DNA from: Atlantibacter hermannii
GTDB lineage: Bacteria > Pseudomonadota > Gammaproteobacteria > Enterobacterales > Enterobacteriaceae
NCBI GenBank assembly: GCA_900635495.1
Contig: LR134136.1
Location: forward strand, 2,480,001-2,544,000
Direction of reading: 5' to 3'
Length of the DNA: 64,000 nucleotides
Positions 21,064-31,145 of the stretch are shown in pieces. Position numbers and translations under genes: made by a program. The notes under the pieces were generated by a model. That model was not told the DNA's origin. It saw nothing but the letters and a program-made list of their open reading frames with translations, and did no database searches. Numbering within the stretch: the first letter of the stretch is position 1; every line of letters begins with the position of its first letter.

Positions 21064-22720
21064 TTAGCGCATCTGCCGGTCATCGACGTAATTGCGTTTA
21101 TCCGGCGCAGGCGGGAAATACTGATACAGCCACGTCTCGCTGATGGTCTGACCCTGGCAGCGCAGGAACATCCGCATTTCAACCGGCTCCGTGGAGTCGG
21201 AGGTCGGATGCCAGTCGAACAGGATACGGTAGCCGTCGAACGGTTCGACAAACAGAATTTCTATCTGTTTGGCTTCGCCGCTGGACAGGGTGATCACCGG
21301 CTCGATACCTTTCGGCGCGTACTCCTTCAAATTGCCGCCGATAAAATCGATGGCAAAACGGCGTGACCAGGTGGTCGGGAAATGTTCGCCCGGCGCCCAG
21401 CCCTCCGGGAAACTGCCCATACCGGTACGGGTTGCCAGAATATTCGCCAGCGGCGAACGCACCGGCGGCTCACCGCTCCAGTAGAGTTTGTATTTGAAGT
21501 TCAGCTGATCGCCTGCTTTAACCGGTTTTTCCGGCTGCCAGAAGCAGACGATGTTATCCAGCGTTTCGCCGGTGGTCGGGATCTCCATCAGGGCAATGGT
21601 GCCTTTGCCCCATTTATTGGTCGGTTCGACCCCACAGACTGGGGCGCTTGTTATACCAGCCCATAATGTCCTGATAGCTTTCGAAATCGCGGTCGGTCTG
21701 CACCAGACCAAAGCCTTTCGGGTTGTCATCGGTGAAGGCATTGAACTGTAAACGCTGCGGGTTGTTGAGCGGGCGGCACACCCATTCGCCATTGCCGCGC
21801 CACATCGCCAGACGGTCGGAATCGTGGATTTGCGGGTGGATGGTGTCGCACATCCGGCGCTCATTGGTTCCGCAGGCAAACATACTGGTCATCGGCGCGA
21901 TGCCGAGCTGCCTGATATCTTTGCGGGCAAAGAGGCGGTTTTCCACCTCCATCACCACCCGTTTTTCTTCGCAGTGAATGATGAACTTATACGCGCCGGT
22001 GACGCTTGGGCTGTCGAGCAGCGCATAAACCACAAACGTGGTGTCATCCGCTTTCGGCGTTTCAAACCAGAAGGCAGTAAAATCCGGGAACTCTTCCGGC
22101 GTATCCGTAAAGGTATCTACCGCCAGGCCGCGGGCGGACAACCCGTACTGATAGGTCTCATCCACGGCGCGGAAGTAGCTGGCGCCCAGGAACGACACGA
22201 TGTCGCGGCGCGCCAGTTCCGGGGCTTTGAAGGCGCGGAAACCGGCGAACCCGAGATCCGACTGTCCCACCAGCTGCGCGGTGTCGACGCCTGCGTCGTG
22301 ATAGTTGAACAGCGCCGGGCGAAAGTGAATTTCACGCGCCTGACGGGAGGACGGATCGAGGGAGAACATACGCACCCGGCGGCGGAACCCCATTCCCACG
22401 TGGAAGAACTGGACGTCGAGCTCACGGCCCGGAATATTGTTCCACAGCGAATGTTCCGGATCGTACTGAATGCTGTTGTACGCCTGGGGGGTTAAGGTCG
22501 CCAGGGTGTCCGGCAACGGTCGCGGTGCGCCGCCCCAGGGCTTTTTGGCTAAATCGCCCGCCATGGATTGCAGAACGTTAAAATCAAATGCGCGCGACTG
22601 ACCGTCGGCGATATCAGACTCCTGCGCCCATGCCGCGTTGGAAAACAGGGTCATCAGACCGGGAGTACCGCAAGCGGCGGCAAGTGCCATAGAGGCTTTA
22701 ATAAAACGTCTGCGATTCAT
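21064..22720 (-). pseudogene. mdoD: Periplasmic glucans biosynthesis protein MdoD/OpgD, one frameshift
   Basis: Repaired length is 551 residues, identical to E. coli MdoD. The N-terminus carries a twin-arginine signal ([18 protein letters not shown]). The protein belongs to the OpgG/OpgD beta-sandwich family that shapes osmoregulated periplasmic glucans. The frame breaks at 21630–21633, where four C's on the plus strand should be three to read [13 protein letters not shown]. Clean similarity on both sides suggests a sequencing error. The ydcH gene that follows mdoD in E. coli is absent. Confidence 0.9.
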
Positions 22721-23459
22721 GCCTGAGAACGCGTCCTTTTGAAGTCAATGTGTGCTGTCTGGTGCGAACCTGACAGCGGTAATTTGTTGTAATTGTTACG
22801 ACCGCTCACTCTAGTCAAAATTCATTTTGAAGCCAATAGCTTTCCATGTCCGTCATCACGCTTATGCCTATCAAAACGCCCGCTTTTTGCGCCATGTAAA
22901 GAAAGGTCAACACTGATAAAAAATAAGCTGTTGTTTTTTGGCTTTTCCGCCGTAGCTAACTCCGTCGCTTTGCATATTTTGACAAATCCCTTTCTGTCTT
23001 TATTGCGGGGATAAACAGATTCATCTGAAGGGGGAAATTGCGGGTCTGCACATAACGCAAATATATCCTTTGGCGGGCTTGCCAGGCCGCGTCAGACAGG
23101 TTAGTTTCAGCGTCGCGTCAGGGGCGGGATTACCCTCTCCCTGGCGTGTGCCCGGAATAATTCCTCTGGCAGGCTGGCGGCGATGCCGCGCATTACCGAT
23201 GTTGACAGATGTCATTCACCGGTTGTCGCGTAAACGTCACCGCCTCTGCAACGGAAGCAGGACGGGCATATATGCCTTTATTCTTCTCAATGAGAGGGCT
23301 CGTGACTGAGTATTAAAAATAAGCACGGGCGGACACCAAATTACATTAATGATGATAGCTTGTGGTGGCCCGGCATTGCCGGGTTCTCTTCAAACGTCCA
23401 GCGGCATAAAAAACCCCGTTTCGTGAGAAATCGGGGTTTTTACTTTTCGGCGGTTGCCG
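22721..23459. other. Gene-free stretch between mdoD and the amino-acid binding protein gene
   Basis: About 740 bases with no convincing coding frame; the short open frames here lack ribosome sites and recognisable similarity. The right end carries a strong terminator (23409–23441). The rest should contain the mdoD promoter. I see no repeat array or tRNA. Confidence 0.5.
23409..23441 (-). terminator. Bidirectional intrinsic terminator
   Basis: AAAAACCCCG and CGGGGTTTTT form a ten-base-pair stem with a 13-base loop just after the stop of the binding-protein gene at 23460. The stem includes U-tracts on both strands, so it can terminate in either direction. Confidence 0.88.
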
Positions 23460-24237
23460 TTATTTCACGCTGACATCAATGCCCGGGAAGAATTTGGCGG
23501 CAAGCTTCGTGATGGTGCCGTCAGCGCGGACTTTATCAATCGCGGCATCAAGCTGCTTTTTGGTTTCCTCATCGCCCTTACGCAGGCCAAAACCGATCCC
23601 GCTGCCGAGGATTTTATCGTCCACTACCGGCTTGCCGATAAAGCCAAAGCCTTTGCCCTGCGGTTTGCTGAGGAAACCGCCCTGACCCGCTGCCGACATC
23701 ACCAGCGTGGCGTCAATACGGCCATTCACCAGATCGCCCCATGCCAGATTTTGATCTTTATAGGACACCACTTCGACGCCCTGTTTTTCCCCAGTGCTCT
23801 TTGGCGTAGGTTTCCTGAATGGAGCCCGCCAGCACACCGATGGTTTTGCCTTTCAGCGCTTCTGCTGTCGCATCCAGCCCGCTGCCTTCTTTACCCACCA
23901 GCTGTGACGGAATGCGGTAGATCGGCTGGGTAAAGTCAATGCTCTTGCGCCGTTGTTCGGTGATGTTCATCGCCGAGTTAATCGCGTCGAATTTTTTTGC
24001 CGTCAGGCCGGGGATCAGCGTATCAAAGGAGGATTCCACCCAGCTGCATTTCAGGCTGGCGGCGGCACAAATCGCGTTGCCGAGCTCAATGTCAAACCCT
24101 TCTAATTCGCCCTGCGCGTTTCGGCTTTCGAAGGGTGGATATTCAGCTTCCACGCCGTAACGAAGTTCCGTTGCGGCAAAAGAGGCGAAAGACGAAAACA
24201 TCCCCAGCGCCAGACACAGCGTTTTAATCTTATTCAT
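23460..24237 (-). pseudogene. Periplasmic basic-amino-acid-type binding protein, one frameshift
   Basis: Repaired length is 258 residues, typical of the HisJ/ArtJ/lysine–arginine–ornithine binding family. A signal peptide (residues 1–21, ending SFA) precedes LRYGVEAEYPPFESRN and GFDIELGNAICAAASLKCSWVE, where the family binds the amino-acid ligand. The break is at 23784–23788: five T's on the plus strand should be four. No permease or ATPase gene is adjacent, so it is an orphan that must share another transporter. Its neighbour upstream is an aminotransferase in the same direction. Confidence 0.87.
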
Positions 24238-24381
24238 GGTGACCCCTTCTTATCCGTTATACGTCAAGTTGTAGATGCGTCGGCGGCGTTCGCTTATCCC
24301 CGTGTGTGGCAAAGGACTCACTGTTCTGCCGTTTGACTCCGCCCCTCGGGCGTTGTGCTGCAATGCGAATGCGTGACGGTG

Positions 24382-25552
24382 TTAACGTGGTTTAACCTGG
24401 CACAGCGCCTGCGCGCCGGCCCGTAATGTCGCCTCATCTTTCGCAAATGACAGACGAATCAATTTATTATCGGTTCCGTCGGTATAGAACGCGGACAGCG
24501 GAATCGTCGCTACACCATAATCCACGATCAGCCGTTTCACCATCGCGCTGTCGCTTTCATCGCTGAAATGCTCATAGCTGGCGAGCAGGAAGAACGATCC
24601 GGCGCTCGGCAGCAGTTTTGAAGGGCGAATCCGCCAGCAGCGTTTGCATCAGGTCGCGTTTACGCTGATAAAACTCGCCCAGCGAGAGGTAACGCGCCGG
24701 ATCGGCCATGTAATCCGCAAAAGCGTACTGCATCGGGGTATCGGCGGAAAACATCAGGAACTGATGCACTTTGATCATCTCATCCATCAACGCCGCCGGT
24801 GCAAGGCAATAGCCCACGCGCCAGCCGGTGACGTGAAAGGTTTTGCCGAACGACGAGATAATCACGCTGCGTTCCGCCAGCGCCGGATGGGTCGCCATAC
24901 CGTGGTGTTTCAGGCCGTCGAACACAATATGCTCGTACACTTCGTCAGACAAAATCACGATATCGGTATGGCGGGTAATGGCGGCGAGCTGTTCCAGATC
25001 GTCACGGCTGAAAACCTGTCCGCTCGGGTTGTGCGGCGTGTTGACGATAATCATCCGGGTGCGCGGAGTAATGGCGGCCTGCACTTCATCCCAGTTCACC
25101 GCAAAATCCGGCACCGTGAGTTTGATCGCCACCGGCGTCGCGCCCTGGAGGCGAACAATAGGCGCGTAGCTGTCGAAGGAGGGCTCAAAATAGATCACCT
25201 CGTCGCCAGGATGCACCAGCCCGCTGATGGCGCAGTAAATACCTTCGCTGGCGCTGGCGGTGACCAGCACTTCGCTGTCATCATCATATTGCGCTCCATA
25301 GAGCGCTGCGGCTTTCCCGGCAATCAGCGTTTTTAACGTTCCCAGCCCGGTCATCGGCGCATACTGGTTGCGGTTGGCCTCCATCGCCTGGGTGACACCG
25401 GCAATCAGCCGGGGATCGCAGGGAAAGTTGGGCGCGCCCTGAGAAAGGTTAACCGCCTGGTGCTGGGCGGAAAGCTGGCCGATGACGCTGAAAATCGTGG
25501 TGCCAACATCGGGCAGCTTGGAACGTAATTGTACCGGCGTAGGGATCGACAT
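24382..25552 (-). pseudogene. YbdL-like PLP aminotransferase, one frameshift near the C-terminus
   Basis: Repaired length is 389 residues (E. coli YbdL, methionine aminotransferase, 386). Fold type I motifs are visible: NQYAPMTGLGTLK near residue 83, NTPHNPSGQVF near 166, SDEVYEHIVFDGL near 199 and the PLP-lysine in SSFGKTFHVTGWRVGYC near 233. The break is at 24616–24619, where four T's should be three; the continuing frame ends FAKDEATLRAGAQALCQVKPR. Likely a methionine- or aromatic-type transaminase. Divergent from a LysR gene across a palindromic intergenic region. Confidence 0.88.
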
Positions 25553-25570
25553 AGTGGTTCCTTTCTCGTT

Positions 25571-25590
25571 TTGAATGCATAACTATTCAA
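25571..25590. promoter_or_regulatory. Inverted repeat close to the aminotransferase start
   Basis: TTGAAT, eight bases, ATTCAA. It lies 19 bases upstream of the aminotransferase ATG and contains a copy of the ATGCATA core also found in the larger palindrome at 25631–25655. It may be a second, weaker binding site for the divergent LysR protein. Confidence 0.45.
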
Positions 25591-25630
25591 ACCGCAGTGC
25601 GATAGCCCGACAACCGATTTGTTGTCATAA

Positions 25631-25655
25631 TAGCTATGCAAAAAATGCATAGCTA
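25631..25655. promoter_or_regulatory. Perfect palindrome, probable LysR operator
   Basis: TAGCTATGCA and TGCATAGCTA are perfect ten-base arms around a five-A spacer, 22 bases upstream of the LysR gene and about 80 bases upstream of the divergent aminotransferase. LysR proteins usually bind such dyads (T-N11-A type) next to their own gene and the target gene. Confidence 0.7.
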
Positions 25656-25676
25656 ACGGGACGCCGGAACACAACG

Positions 25677-26564
25677 ATGACGCGACGCACTCTTCCTTTA
25701 AATGCGCTGGAAGCCTTTCTGGTCACGGCTCGCCACCTTAATCTCACCCATGCGGCGCGCGCGCTGTACCTCACCCAGGGCGCGGTAAGCCGTAAAATCG
25801 CCACGCTGGAAGCCTGGTTTGGCTTTGCGTTATTTGAGCGCCACGCCCGGGGACTGCGTCTTACGCCGCAGGGCAGCGCCCTGTTGCCGGACCTGCAAAA
25901 CGCGTGGGATCAGTTAATGAGCGCCGCTGACCAGGCGCGTCAGCAGCATAATGTTATCCGCCTGAAAGCCCCTACCTGCGCCATTCGCTGGCTGGTGCCG
26001 AAATTGATGCAACTGGAAAAGAGGCTCAGCGATGTGCAGGTGACGCTCACCACCACCACCGATCATGACGTCAACTTTAAAACCGAACCCTATGACGCGG
26101 CGATTATCTTCGGCGCGCATAAAAACCCGGGATTTCTGTTGTTCGATGAGGCATTAACGCCGGTATTAAGCCCAACGCTGATGCCGGACGTGCCTGCCAC
26201 CCCCGACGCGCTGTCAGCGTTGACTTTTTTGCATCCCACCCGTGATAAAACCGACTGGTCGCTGTGGCTGGCACAGCAGAACACACCGCGCCCGGTTATG
26301 CGCAAAAATCAGCATTTCGATACGATGGATCTGGCGATCAGCGCCGCGATTCAGGGATTCGGCGTGGCGATAGCCGACGAACGGTTGGTAGCGGAAGATT
26401 TGCGCGCCGGGCGGCTGATCCGCCCTTTCCCGCAATGTGTCAAAACCGGTGCCAGTTACCGTCTGGTCCTGCGCGATGCGCCGCAACACAGCGAGTTCAT
26501 GGCGGCGTTTGTCGCGCAGTTGCTTACTCAAGACTCGCATTTAGCTGAAGGAACAGCACAGTGA
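25677..26564 (+). CDS. LysR-family regulator (GcvA-like)
   Basis: A 295-residue regulator with an N-terminal winged helix (residues about 7–66: LNALEAFLVTARHLNLTHAARALYLTQGAVSRKI) and a LysR substrate-binding domain. The long conserved helix LPDLQNAWDQLMSAADQAR follows the HTH. It is divergent from the YbdL-like aminotransferase, which it probably regulates through the dyad at 25631–25655; the binding-protein gene further on may belong to the same regulon. The inducer is unknown. Confidence 0.88.
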   Translation: MTRRTLPLNALEAFLVTARHLNLTHAARALYLTQGAVSRKIATLEAWFGFALFERHARGLRLTPQGSALLPDLQNAWDQLMSAADQARQQHNVIRLKAPTCAIRWLVPKLMQLEKRLSDVQVTLTTTTDHDVNFKTEPYDAAIIFGAHKNPGFLLFDEALTPVLSPTLMPDVPATPDALSALTFLHPTRDKTDWSLWLAQQNTPRPVMRKNQHFDTMDLAISAAIQGFGVAIADERLVAEDLRAGRLIRPFPQCVKTGASYRLVLRDAPQHSEFMAAFVAQLLTQDSHLAEGTAQ

Positions 26565-26771
26565 AGGGGTTAAATTTCATGCTTCGCTATGAATGGATTA
26601 TTTTTCGCATCGATAAATATAAAATTATTAGCTACGCTATTATTTCCATGTTGGCCGTAACACCCCGCACCTCAGGGCGGCGGCGGAATAATTAACAGAT
26701 TTTGTATTAATGCTGACACATGTTCCACAAAGTTTCTTTTCTATTTTATAATCAATAACGCTAGCGTCTTA

Positions 26772-27119
26772 TCAGTCATAAAGCCATTTACCTGCTTTTG
26801 CTGATTCGGCAAACATTTTTACAGTTAAAGGTTTACGCGTTCGCTCAACATCTTTTCGTTTTAATTTAAACCAACGTGTCAGTAGTGGAGTGTTCTCCCA
26901 GGGAAAATAGCAAGACCATCTCACTTCAGATAAATCCACATTAAATTTCTTTTCAAATTTATCCAAAGCTTCATGCAGGTCATCGCCGGGAGCGTCAAAT
27001 AAATCCGAATCAAGCTCTAAAGGGATCTCTTTCCAGTTACTGTCTACATATCCTGAAATCTCTTCTCTGAAGAGTGCCAATACTTCTTGCTGAATTGTGT
27101 CCATCAAAAAGAGGTCCAT
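26772..27119 (-). CDS. DUF1493-type protein, putative immunity protein
   Basis: A 115-residue acidic protein with the DUF1493 look: an N-terminal helix (IQQEVLALFREEISGYVD), LELDSDLFDAPGDDLHEALDKFEKKF, then FPWENTPLLTRWFKLKRKDV. The start at 27119 has an AAGGA ribosome site and overlaps the upstream gene by 16 bases; an internal ATG at 27104 exactly abuts that gene's stop (TGATG). Position after an Hcp and a small membrane-active-looking protein suggests immunity, but this is inference. Confidence 0.65.
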   Translation of the reverse strand: MDLFLMDTIQQEVLALFREEISGYVDSNWKEIPLELDSDLFDAPGDDLHEALDKFEKKFNVDLSEVRWSCYFPWENTPLLTRWFKLKRKDVERTRKPLTVKMFAESAKAGKWLYD

Positions 27120-27553
27120 TGTATACGATCCTTGGGACGGGCAAGCAGGTTGTATTTTGCCCGAGTTTTCCCTGACACTTGGTAAATTGAATTCACAAGA
27201 CCTATCCAACCTAACCACGGAACATATCGTGCTATGACAGCGGCAAGATTATTTGTTTTTCGCATTCTTACCCCAACGGGTGTCGGAACTCTAATACCAA
27301 ATGGCGTTCGCGCATTCCGTAACAGCATTCTCCCATACCTGGAAATAACACTAGTCCCTTTGATTGCCTCTCCCGGTTTCGTTCTGGTTTTTAACCACGG
27401 TTGCCCAGCGAGGATAGCAGCACCTGACGCAATGCTAATTCCAAGTTCATCGCAAAATTGCTCAAGGAAAATTACATCAAATAGTTCACCTGCTGACAGG
27501 TTCGATTGCCCGTGGTAGAAATAGGTTCCGTTTAGTTCTTCTGTTGTATCCAT
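27104..27553 (-). CDS. Putative Hcp-linked effector of unknown family
   Basis: A 149-residue protein I do not recognise with confidence. It has an alanine/glycine-rich hydrophobic stretch (ISIASGAAILAGQPW, residues about 39–53), a basic centre (TRTKPGEAIKG … RMLLRNARTPFG) and a second hydrophobic stretch (LAAVIARYVPWLGWIGLV). It starts 11 bases after the hcp stop and overlaps the following gene. The arrangement Hcp, small protein, small acidic protein fits a type VI secretion cargo effector with its immunity gene. Confidence 0.6.
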   Translation of the reverse strand: MDTTEELNGTYFYHGQSNLSAGELFDVIFLEQFCDELGISIASGAAILAGQPWLKTRTKPGEAIKGTSVISRYGRMLLRNARTPFGIRVPTPVGVRMRKTNNLAAVIARYVPWLGWIGLVNSIYQVSGKTRAKYNLLARPKDRIQWTSF

Positions 27554-27564
27554 TCAATCACCTG

Positions 27565-28047
27565 TTAAGCTGTCTGCCGTTCATTCCATGCATCGGTGAA
27601 AATTATGTTTCCATCACAATGCTTCCAGGTAATCTTTTCATAGCGTAGCTCAACAGATTCAAGGTGATTATTATTTTTGTCTTCGGGGGAGGCCATTATA
27701 GGAGATATTGAAACAATCCGAACACCTTCGAGTAGCATGTTAAAGTATTCCACTTCCTGGCCTGCATCGTTAACTTTATACCATTTGATTTCGGCAGATT
27801 TCAGGCTCTGACCAGTGGCTACTGCTTTGTATAAGTATGGGCTGGAATAGTCGAATTCTTTCACGATAATCATTGGCGAATGTTGACGAGTGCCAGTAGG
27901 TTTACCTGTGGCATCATCGGTAGGAATAAACAGGTTATGTTGGAAACCTTTAAACTCAATACTGCATTCCCTGCCAGCGACATCACATCCACCTTTAATG
28001 AGTGCTCCACCATCGTCATAGAGCCACATATTACCTGGAATAGCCAT
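27565..28047 (-). CDS. hcp: Hcp-family type VI secretion tube protein
   Basis: A 160-residue Hcp protein beginning MAIPGNMWLYDDGGALIKGG, the characteristic Hcp1 start. Internal motifs include GTRQHSPMIIVKEFDYSSPYLYKA and the beta-barrel core ending in TWKHCDGNIIFTDAWNE. Hcp hexamers stack into the T6SS inner tube and can carry small effectors in their lumen. No other T6SS structural gene is in the window, so this is an orphan hcp that would use an apparatus encoded elsewhere. Start chosen at ATG 28047, not the upstream in-frame codon. Confidence 0.92.
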   Translation of the reverse strand: MAIPGNMWLYDDGGALIKGGCDVAGRECSIEFKGFQHNLFIPTDDATGKPTGTRQHSPMIIVKEFDYSSPYLYKAVATGQSLKSAEIKWYKVNDAGQEVEYFNMLLEGVRIVSISPIMASPEDKNNNHLESVELRYEKITWKHCDGNIIFTDAWNERQTA

Positions 28048-28240
28048 ATTTTTTAATCCATATATCGTTGTAAGTTCCTGCAAATAAGATATCTATTGCG
28101 CAGCGGTGAGTAAATAACCACTGTGTGTGTTTTTTTGCTCCCTGAAGAGTGAAATATCTGCTTTTAACCAACTGCACCGCCATTTACCGAATGACATTCC
28201 ATCAGTAAATCAGAACATAATTGGCAAACGCTTTGTTCGT

Positions 28241-29767
28241 TTATTTCAGTGAGTCAGGCACGGAATAAAGCAACTGCCGCATCACCCGGCGGAACAGCGC
28301 CAGGCGGGCGCGCATAAAGCGGTGCTCCACCTTAAAGCGTGGCGTCTGATTGACCCCGAGCCGCATCAGACGATCGCGGCCCGGTAAACACGCCGGCCAG
28401 CGTAGCGGACCGTCTAACACCGGATGTTCGCGGCTGGCGTGTTTAGCAAAGTCGACCCAGTAGTCCGCCACCCGGGCGCTGAAGGCCAGATCCAGCTCAT
28501 TAACGTAATGGCACGCGGGTTCGCTTAGCGGCAGCGTGTCGAACACATAAGGCACTTCGTTGCCGTGCCAGGTGCCGTTGGGATAGGTCTCGCGCTCCGC
28601 CTGCGCCACATAGTCAAACCAGTAGCGCCAGCAAGGCTGGTTTACCCGCTGCTGGGCCTGCATCGCCACGTATCCCATCGTGGTAAATGCCATATCGCGA
28701 CACACCTGACGCCCCAGCTCTTCATCGCCGCGTACGCCAGGGTAAAGCAGCTTAATCAGCCCCAGCCCCAGCCTTTTCTCGCGCCGCAGCTTGCGGATTT
28801 GCTCTTCCAGCGAGACGCCAAAATAGGCCAGTACGCTGGCCTCGTCGCTGTTGCTGCCGATCATCAACGGCATGGGGTGCTGGCGCGCATCAAAGAGCAC
28901 GTCGAGCATGGGATGCGGGAGCACCCGGTCGCCGCTAATCGGCACCGGGCCGAGGTTCAGGGGTGCCTCCAGCGGCCAGAACGCCCCGGCAGGTAATTCA
29001 CGCAACTGCTGCGCGATGGCCTGCGCCAGGCCTAAGTGCTGCGCAATACGCTGACCTTTTTCCAGCGCCTTTTCACGTGCCAGATCCGGCAAGGTATAGG
29101 CGCTTTGCACTATCGCTTTATGGAATAACCCCTTCGCCAGCGGCGAGGCCATCAGTGATAACACGCTGCGCCCACCAGCGGATTCGCCGAAGAGCGTGAC
29201 GTTGTCACGGTCTCCACCGAACGCGGCGATATTTTGCTGTACCCACTTCAGTGCGGCTATCTGATCGAGCAGTCCGAAGTTGCAGGTCGGCCCGTCGGGA
29301 TCTTCCCCTTCAAGGGCCGGATGGGCGAAAAAGCCCAGGTGACCTAATCGGTAATTGAGAGTAACGAGGATCACGCCACGCCGGGCCAGCGCCGCACCGT
29401 CGTAAGGCGGAAGCCCGCCCGCGCCGATGGTATAGCCGCCACCGTGGACCCAGACCATAACCGGCAACGGTCGGCTGGTATCCGCAGGCGTCCAGACGTT
29501 GAGGTATAAACAGTCTTCGGAAAATGCTCCCGGATCGCCGCCGCCAATCGCTTTACAGTACTCAAGATTTTGCCAGCTGGCAGGAGAAAATTGATCGGCA
29601 TGACGCGCCCCCTGCCAGGCGGCGGGCGGTTGCGGCGCTCGCCAGCGCAAGTCGCCAACGGGCGGTGCGGCATAGGGAATGCCTCGCCACACGAAGACAT
29701 CATCCATTTGCTGGCCCAGCAATTGCCCCTGGGCCGTTGATACGCACGGAAACGGGAACGCGGTCAT
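28241..29767 (-). CDS. Type B carboxylesterase
   Basis: A 508-residue alpha/beta hydrolase of the carboxylesterase/para-nitrobenzyl esterase family. Visible motifs: FVWRGIPYAAPPVGDLRW near residue 27, EDCLYLNVWTP near 95, the oxyanion-hole sequence VMVWVHGGGY near 113 and the nucleophile GESAGG near 197, with the catalytic histidine in NGTWHGNEVPYVF near 410. It hydrolyses carboxylic esters. Starts at ATG 29767; a longer frame upstream lacks support. Located between hcp and ydcJ, same strand. Confidence 0.9.
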   Translation of the reverse strand: MTAFPFPCVSTAQGQLLGQQMDDVFVWRGIPYAAPPVGDLRWRAPQPPAAWQGARHADQFSPASWQNLEYCKAIGGGDPGAFSEDCLYLNVWTPADTSRPLPVMVWVHGGGYTIGAGGLPPYDGAALARRGVILVTLNYRLGHLGFFAHPALEGEDPDGPTCNFGLLDQIAALKWVQQNIAAFGGDRDNVTLFGESAGGRSVLSLMASPLAKGLFHKAIVQSAYTLPDLAREKALEKGQRIAQHLGLAQAIAQQLRELPAGAFWPLEAPLNLGPVPISGDRVLPHPMLDVLFDARQHPMPLMIGSNSDEASVLAYFGVSLEEQIRKLRREKRLGLGLIKLLYPGVRGDEELGRQVCRDMAFTTMGYVAMQAQQRVNQPCWRYWFDYVAQAERETYPNGTWHGNEVPYVFDTLPLSEPACHYVNELDLAFSARVADYWVDFAKHASREHPVLDGPLRWPACLPGRDRLMRLGVNQTPRFKVEHRFMRARLALFRRVMRQLLYSVPDSLK

Positions 29768-29801
29768 AGACTGTCCTGCAAAACTTTCAGCCTGGCGCGT
29801 T

Positions 29802-31145
29802 TTACAGTAAACCGCAACGACGTTTACTGCGGTCAGAGGCTTCCTGATACAGAGTGAATTCATCCTCAACTGCGCACCCCAGCGCCGCTTCAAAGGCTTC
29901 ACGGCTGGCGTTGCCGTGGCTGCGGCCCCGCGCCTCATCCCCCAGGTTGGACTGGAAAATGCCCGCCGCGCTCACCGGCAGGAAATCTTCATATATGATT
30001 GGCTGCGCCGTGATCCAGCCGCGCTCAATCAGCGGTTGCGGATCATCACCGGGGGTGATGTGCTGGCGGTGGGTTTCCCCCACCGGCGTTAGGCGGTAGC
30101 GAAAATAGGCCAGCCCCTGGCGACGTAACAGTACATCGCTGTCCGGGAAGTCGCTGAAGACATCCTGAAGATGTAACTGATGGGTAAGATTGTCGCTACC
30201 ACTGCCCGCTTCGCTCAGCAGCTTGTCGTACAGCGCCCGGCCTTTCGGGGTGAGCGCAATGCCGCGCTGTTCAATTTCGCCAAAGCGCGCGGTGTGGGTG
30301 CCGTGATGTTCGCCGTTGAACAGGATCGGCTCTTCAAGCGCTTTAAAACTGGTCTGGCGCAGCAGGATGGGGATCTCGCGGCGCGGCGGCCCTTCAATAA
30401 TGGCTTTCGGCTCGATGCCGTATTCCGGCATCAGTGCCTGGACCCGATCGATATCCAGCGTTCGCGGCGTAAGATGGTTAATGTGGCAGCCGCGAAACGA
30501 CACGACGTCGGCAATCAGGCGATGGGCCTGATGCAGCGCCTGATAGGTTTCCCTGTCTACCGTCGCATGGCTGTGCCAGCGGAACGTTTCCAGCGCTTCC
30601 CGGACAAACTCCGCCGCCTGCTTTTCATCCAGCCCGCCCTGGGCGTCATAGACATCAAGCAGTTCCCGGCAGCGCGGCGTGAAGATATCCCGCGCCGCGA
30701 GAATTCGGGCGGCCTTTTTACGCAGATTCTCGTCTTCAATCAATTCCAGGCGCAGCAGCGAAGTAAAGACGCGGAACGGGTTGCGCTGAAGGGCGGTATC
30801 GTCAACCGGACGAAACGCGGTTGAATGCACCGGCACGCCAGCCTGGGAAAGATCGTAATAACCGACCGGATACATCCCCAGGATGGCAAAAACCCGGCGC
30901 AGCGTCGCCAGCTCCTGCGCCGTGCCAACCCGGATCGCGCCGTGGCGCTCAACGTTAAGCCGCGCCAGCTCGTCAGCATTAACCATTTGCTGGTGCAGCT
31001 GCGGGCTGTTTTCCAGCACCGCCAGGTTCACATCCGCCACCAGCTCAAGCAACGTACCGTACTGAGGCACCTCTTTCTGGTACATCGCTGACATAGCCTG
31101 CGAAAATTGCTCCCGAATCTCATCTGCCGTGATGCTGTTCGCCAT
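29802..31145 (-). CDS. ydcJ: DUF1338/VOC-fold protein YdcJ (HglS-like)
   Basis: A 447-residue protein identical in length to E. coli YdcJ and similar throughout. The metal-site region CHINHLTPRTLDIDRVQ is near residue 228. The family includes HglS, an Fe(II)-dependent 2-oxoadipate dioxygenase/decarboxylase of lysine catabolism; whether YdcJ has this activity here is inferred. Divergent from ydcI, as in E. coli. Confidence 0.94.
   Translation of the reverse strand: MANSITADEIREQFSQAMSAMYQKEVPQYGTLLELVADVNLAVLENSPQLHQQMVNADELARLNVERHGAIRVGTAQELATLRRVFAILGMYPVGYYDLSQAGVPVHSTAFRPVDDTALQRNPFRVFTSLLRLELIEDENLRKKAARILAARDIFTPRCRELLDVYDAQGGLDEKQAAEFVREALETFRWHSHATVDRETYQALHQAHRLIADVVSFRGCHINHLTPRTLDIDRVQALMPEYGIEPKAIIEGPPRREIPILLRQTSFKALEEPILFNGEHHGTHTARFGEIEQRGIALTPKGRALYDKLLSEAGSGSDNLTHQLHLQDVFSDFPDSDVLLRRQGLAYFRYRLTPVGETHRQHITPGDDPQPLIERGWITAQPIIYEDFLPVSAAGIFQSNLGDEARGRSHGNASREAFEAALGCAVEDEFTLYQEASDRSKRRCGLL

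Noticed and set aside
22793..23309. Short open frames in the mdoD upstream gap
   Set aside because: No ribosome sites, no recognisable similarity and unusual composition; treated as non-coding.
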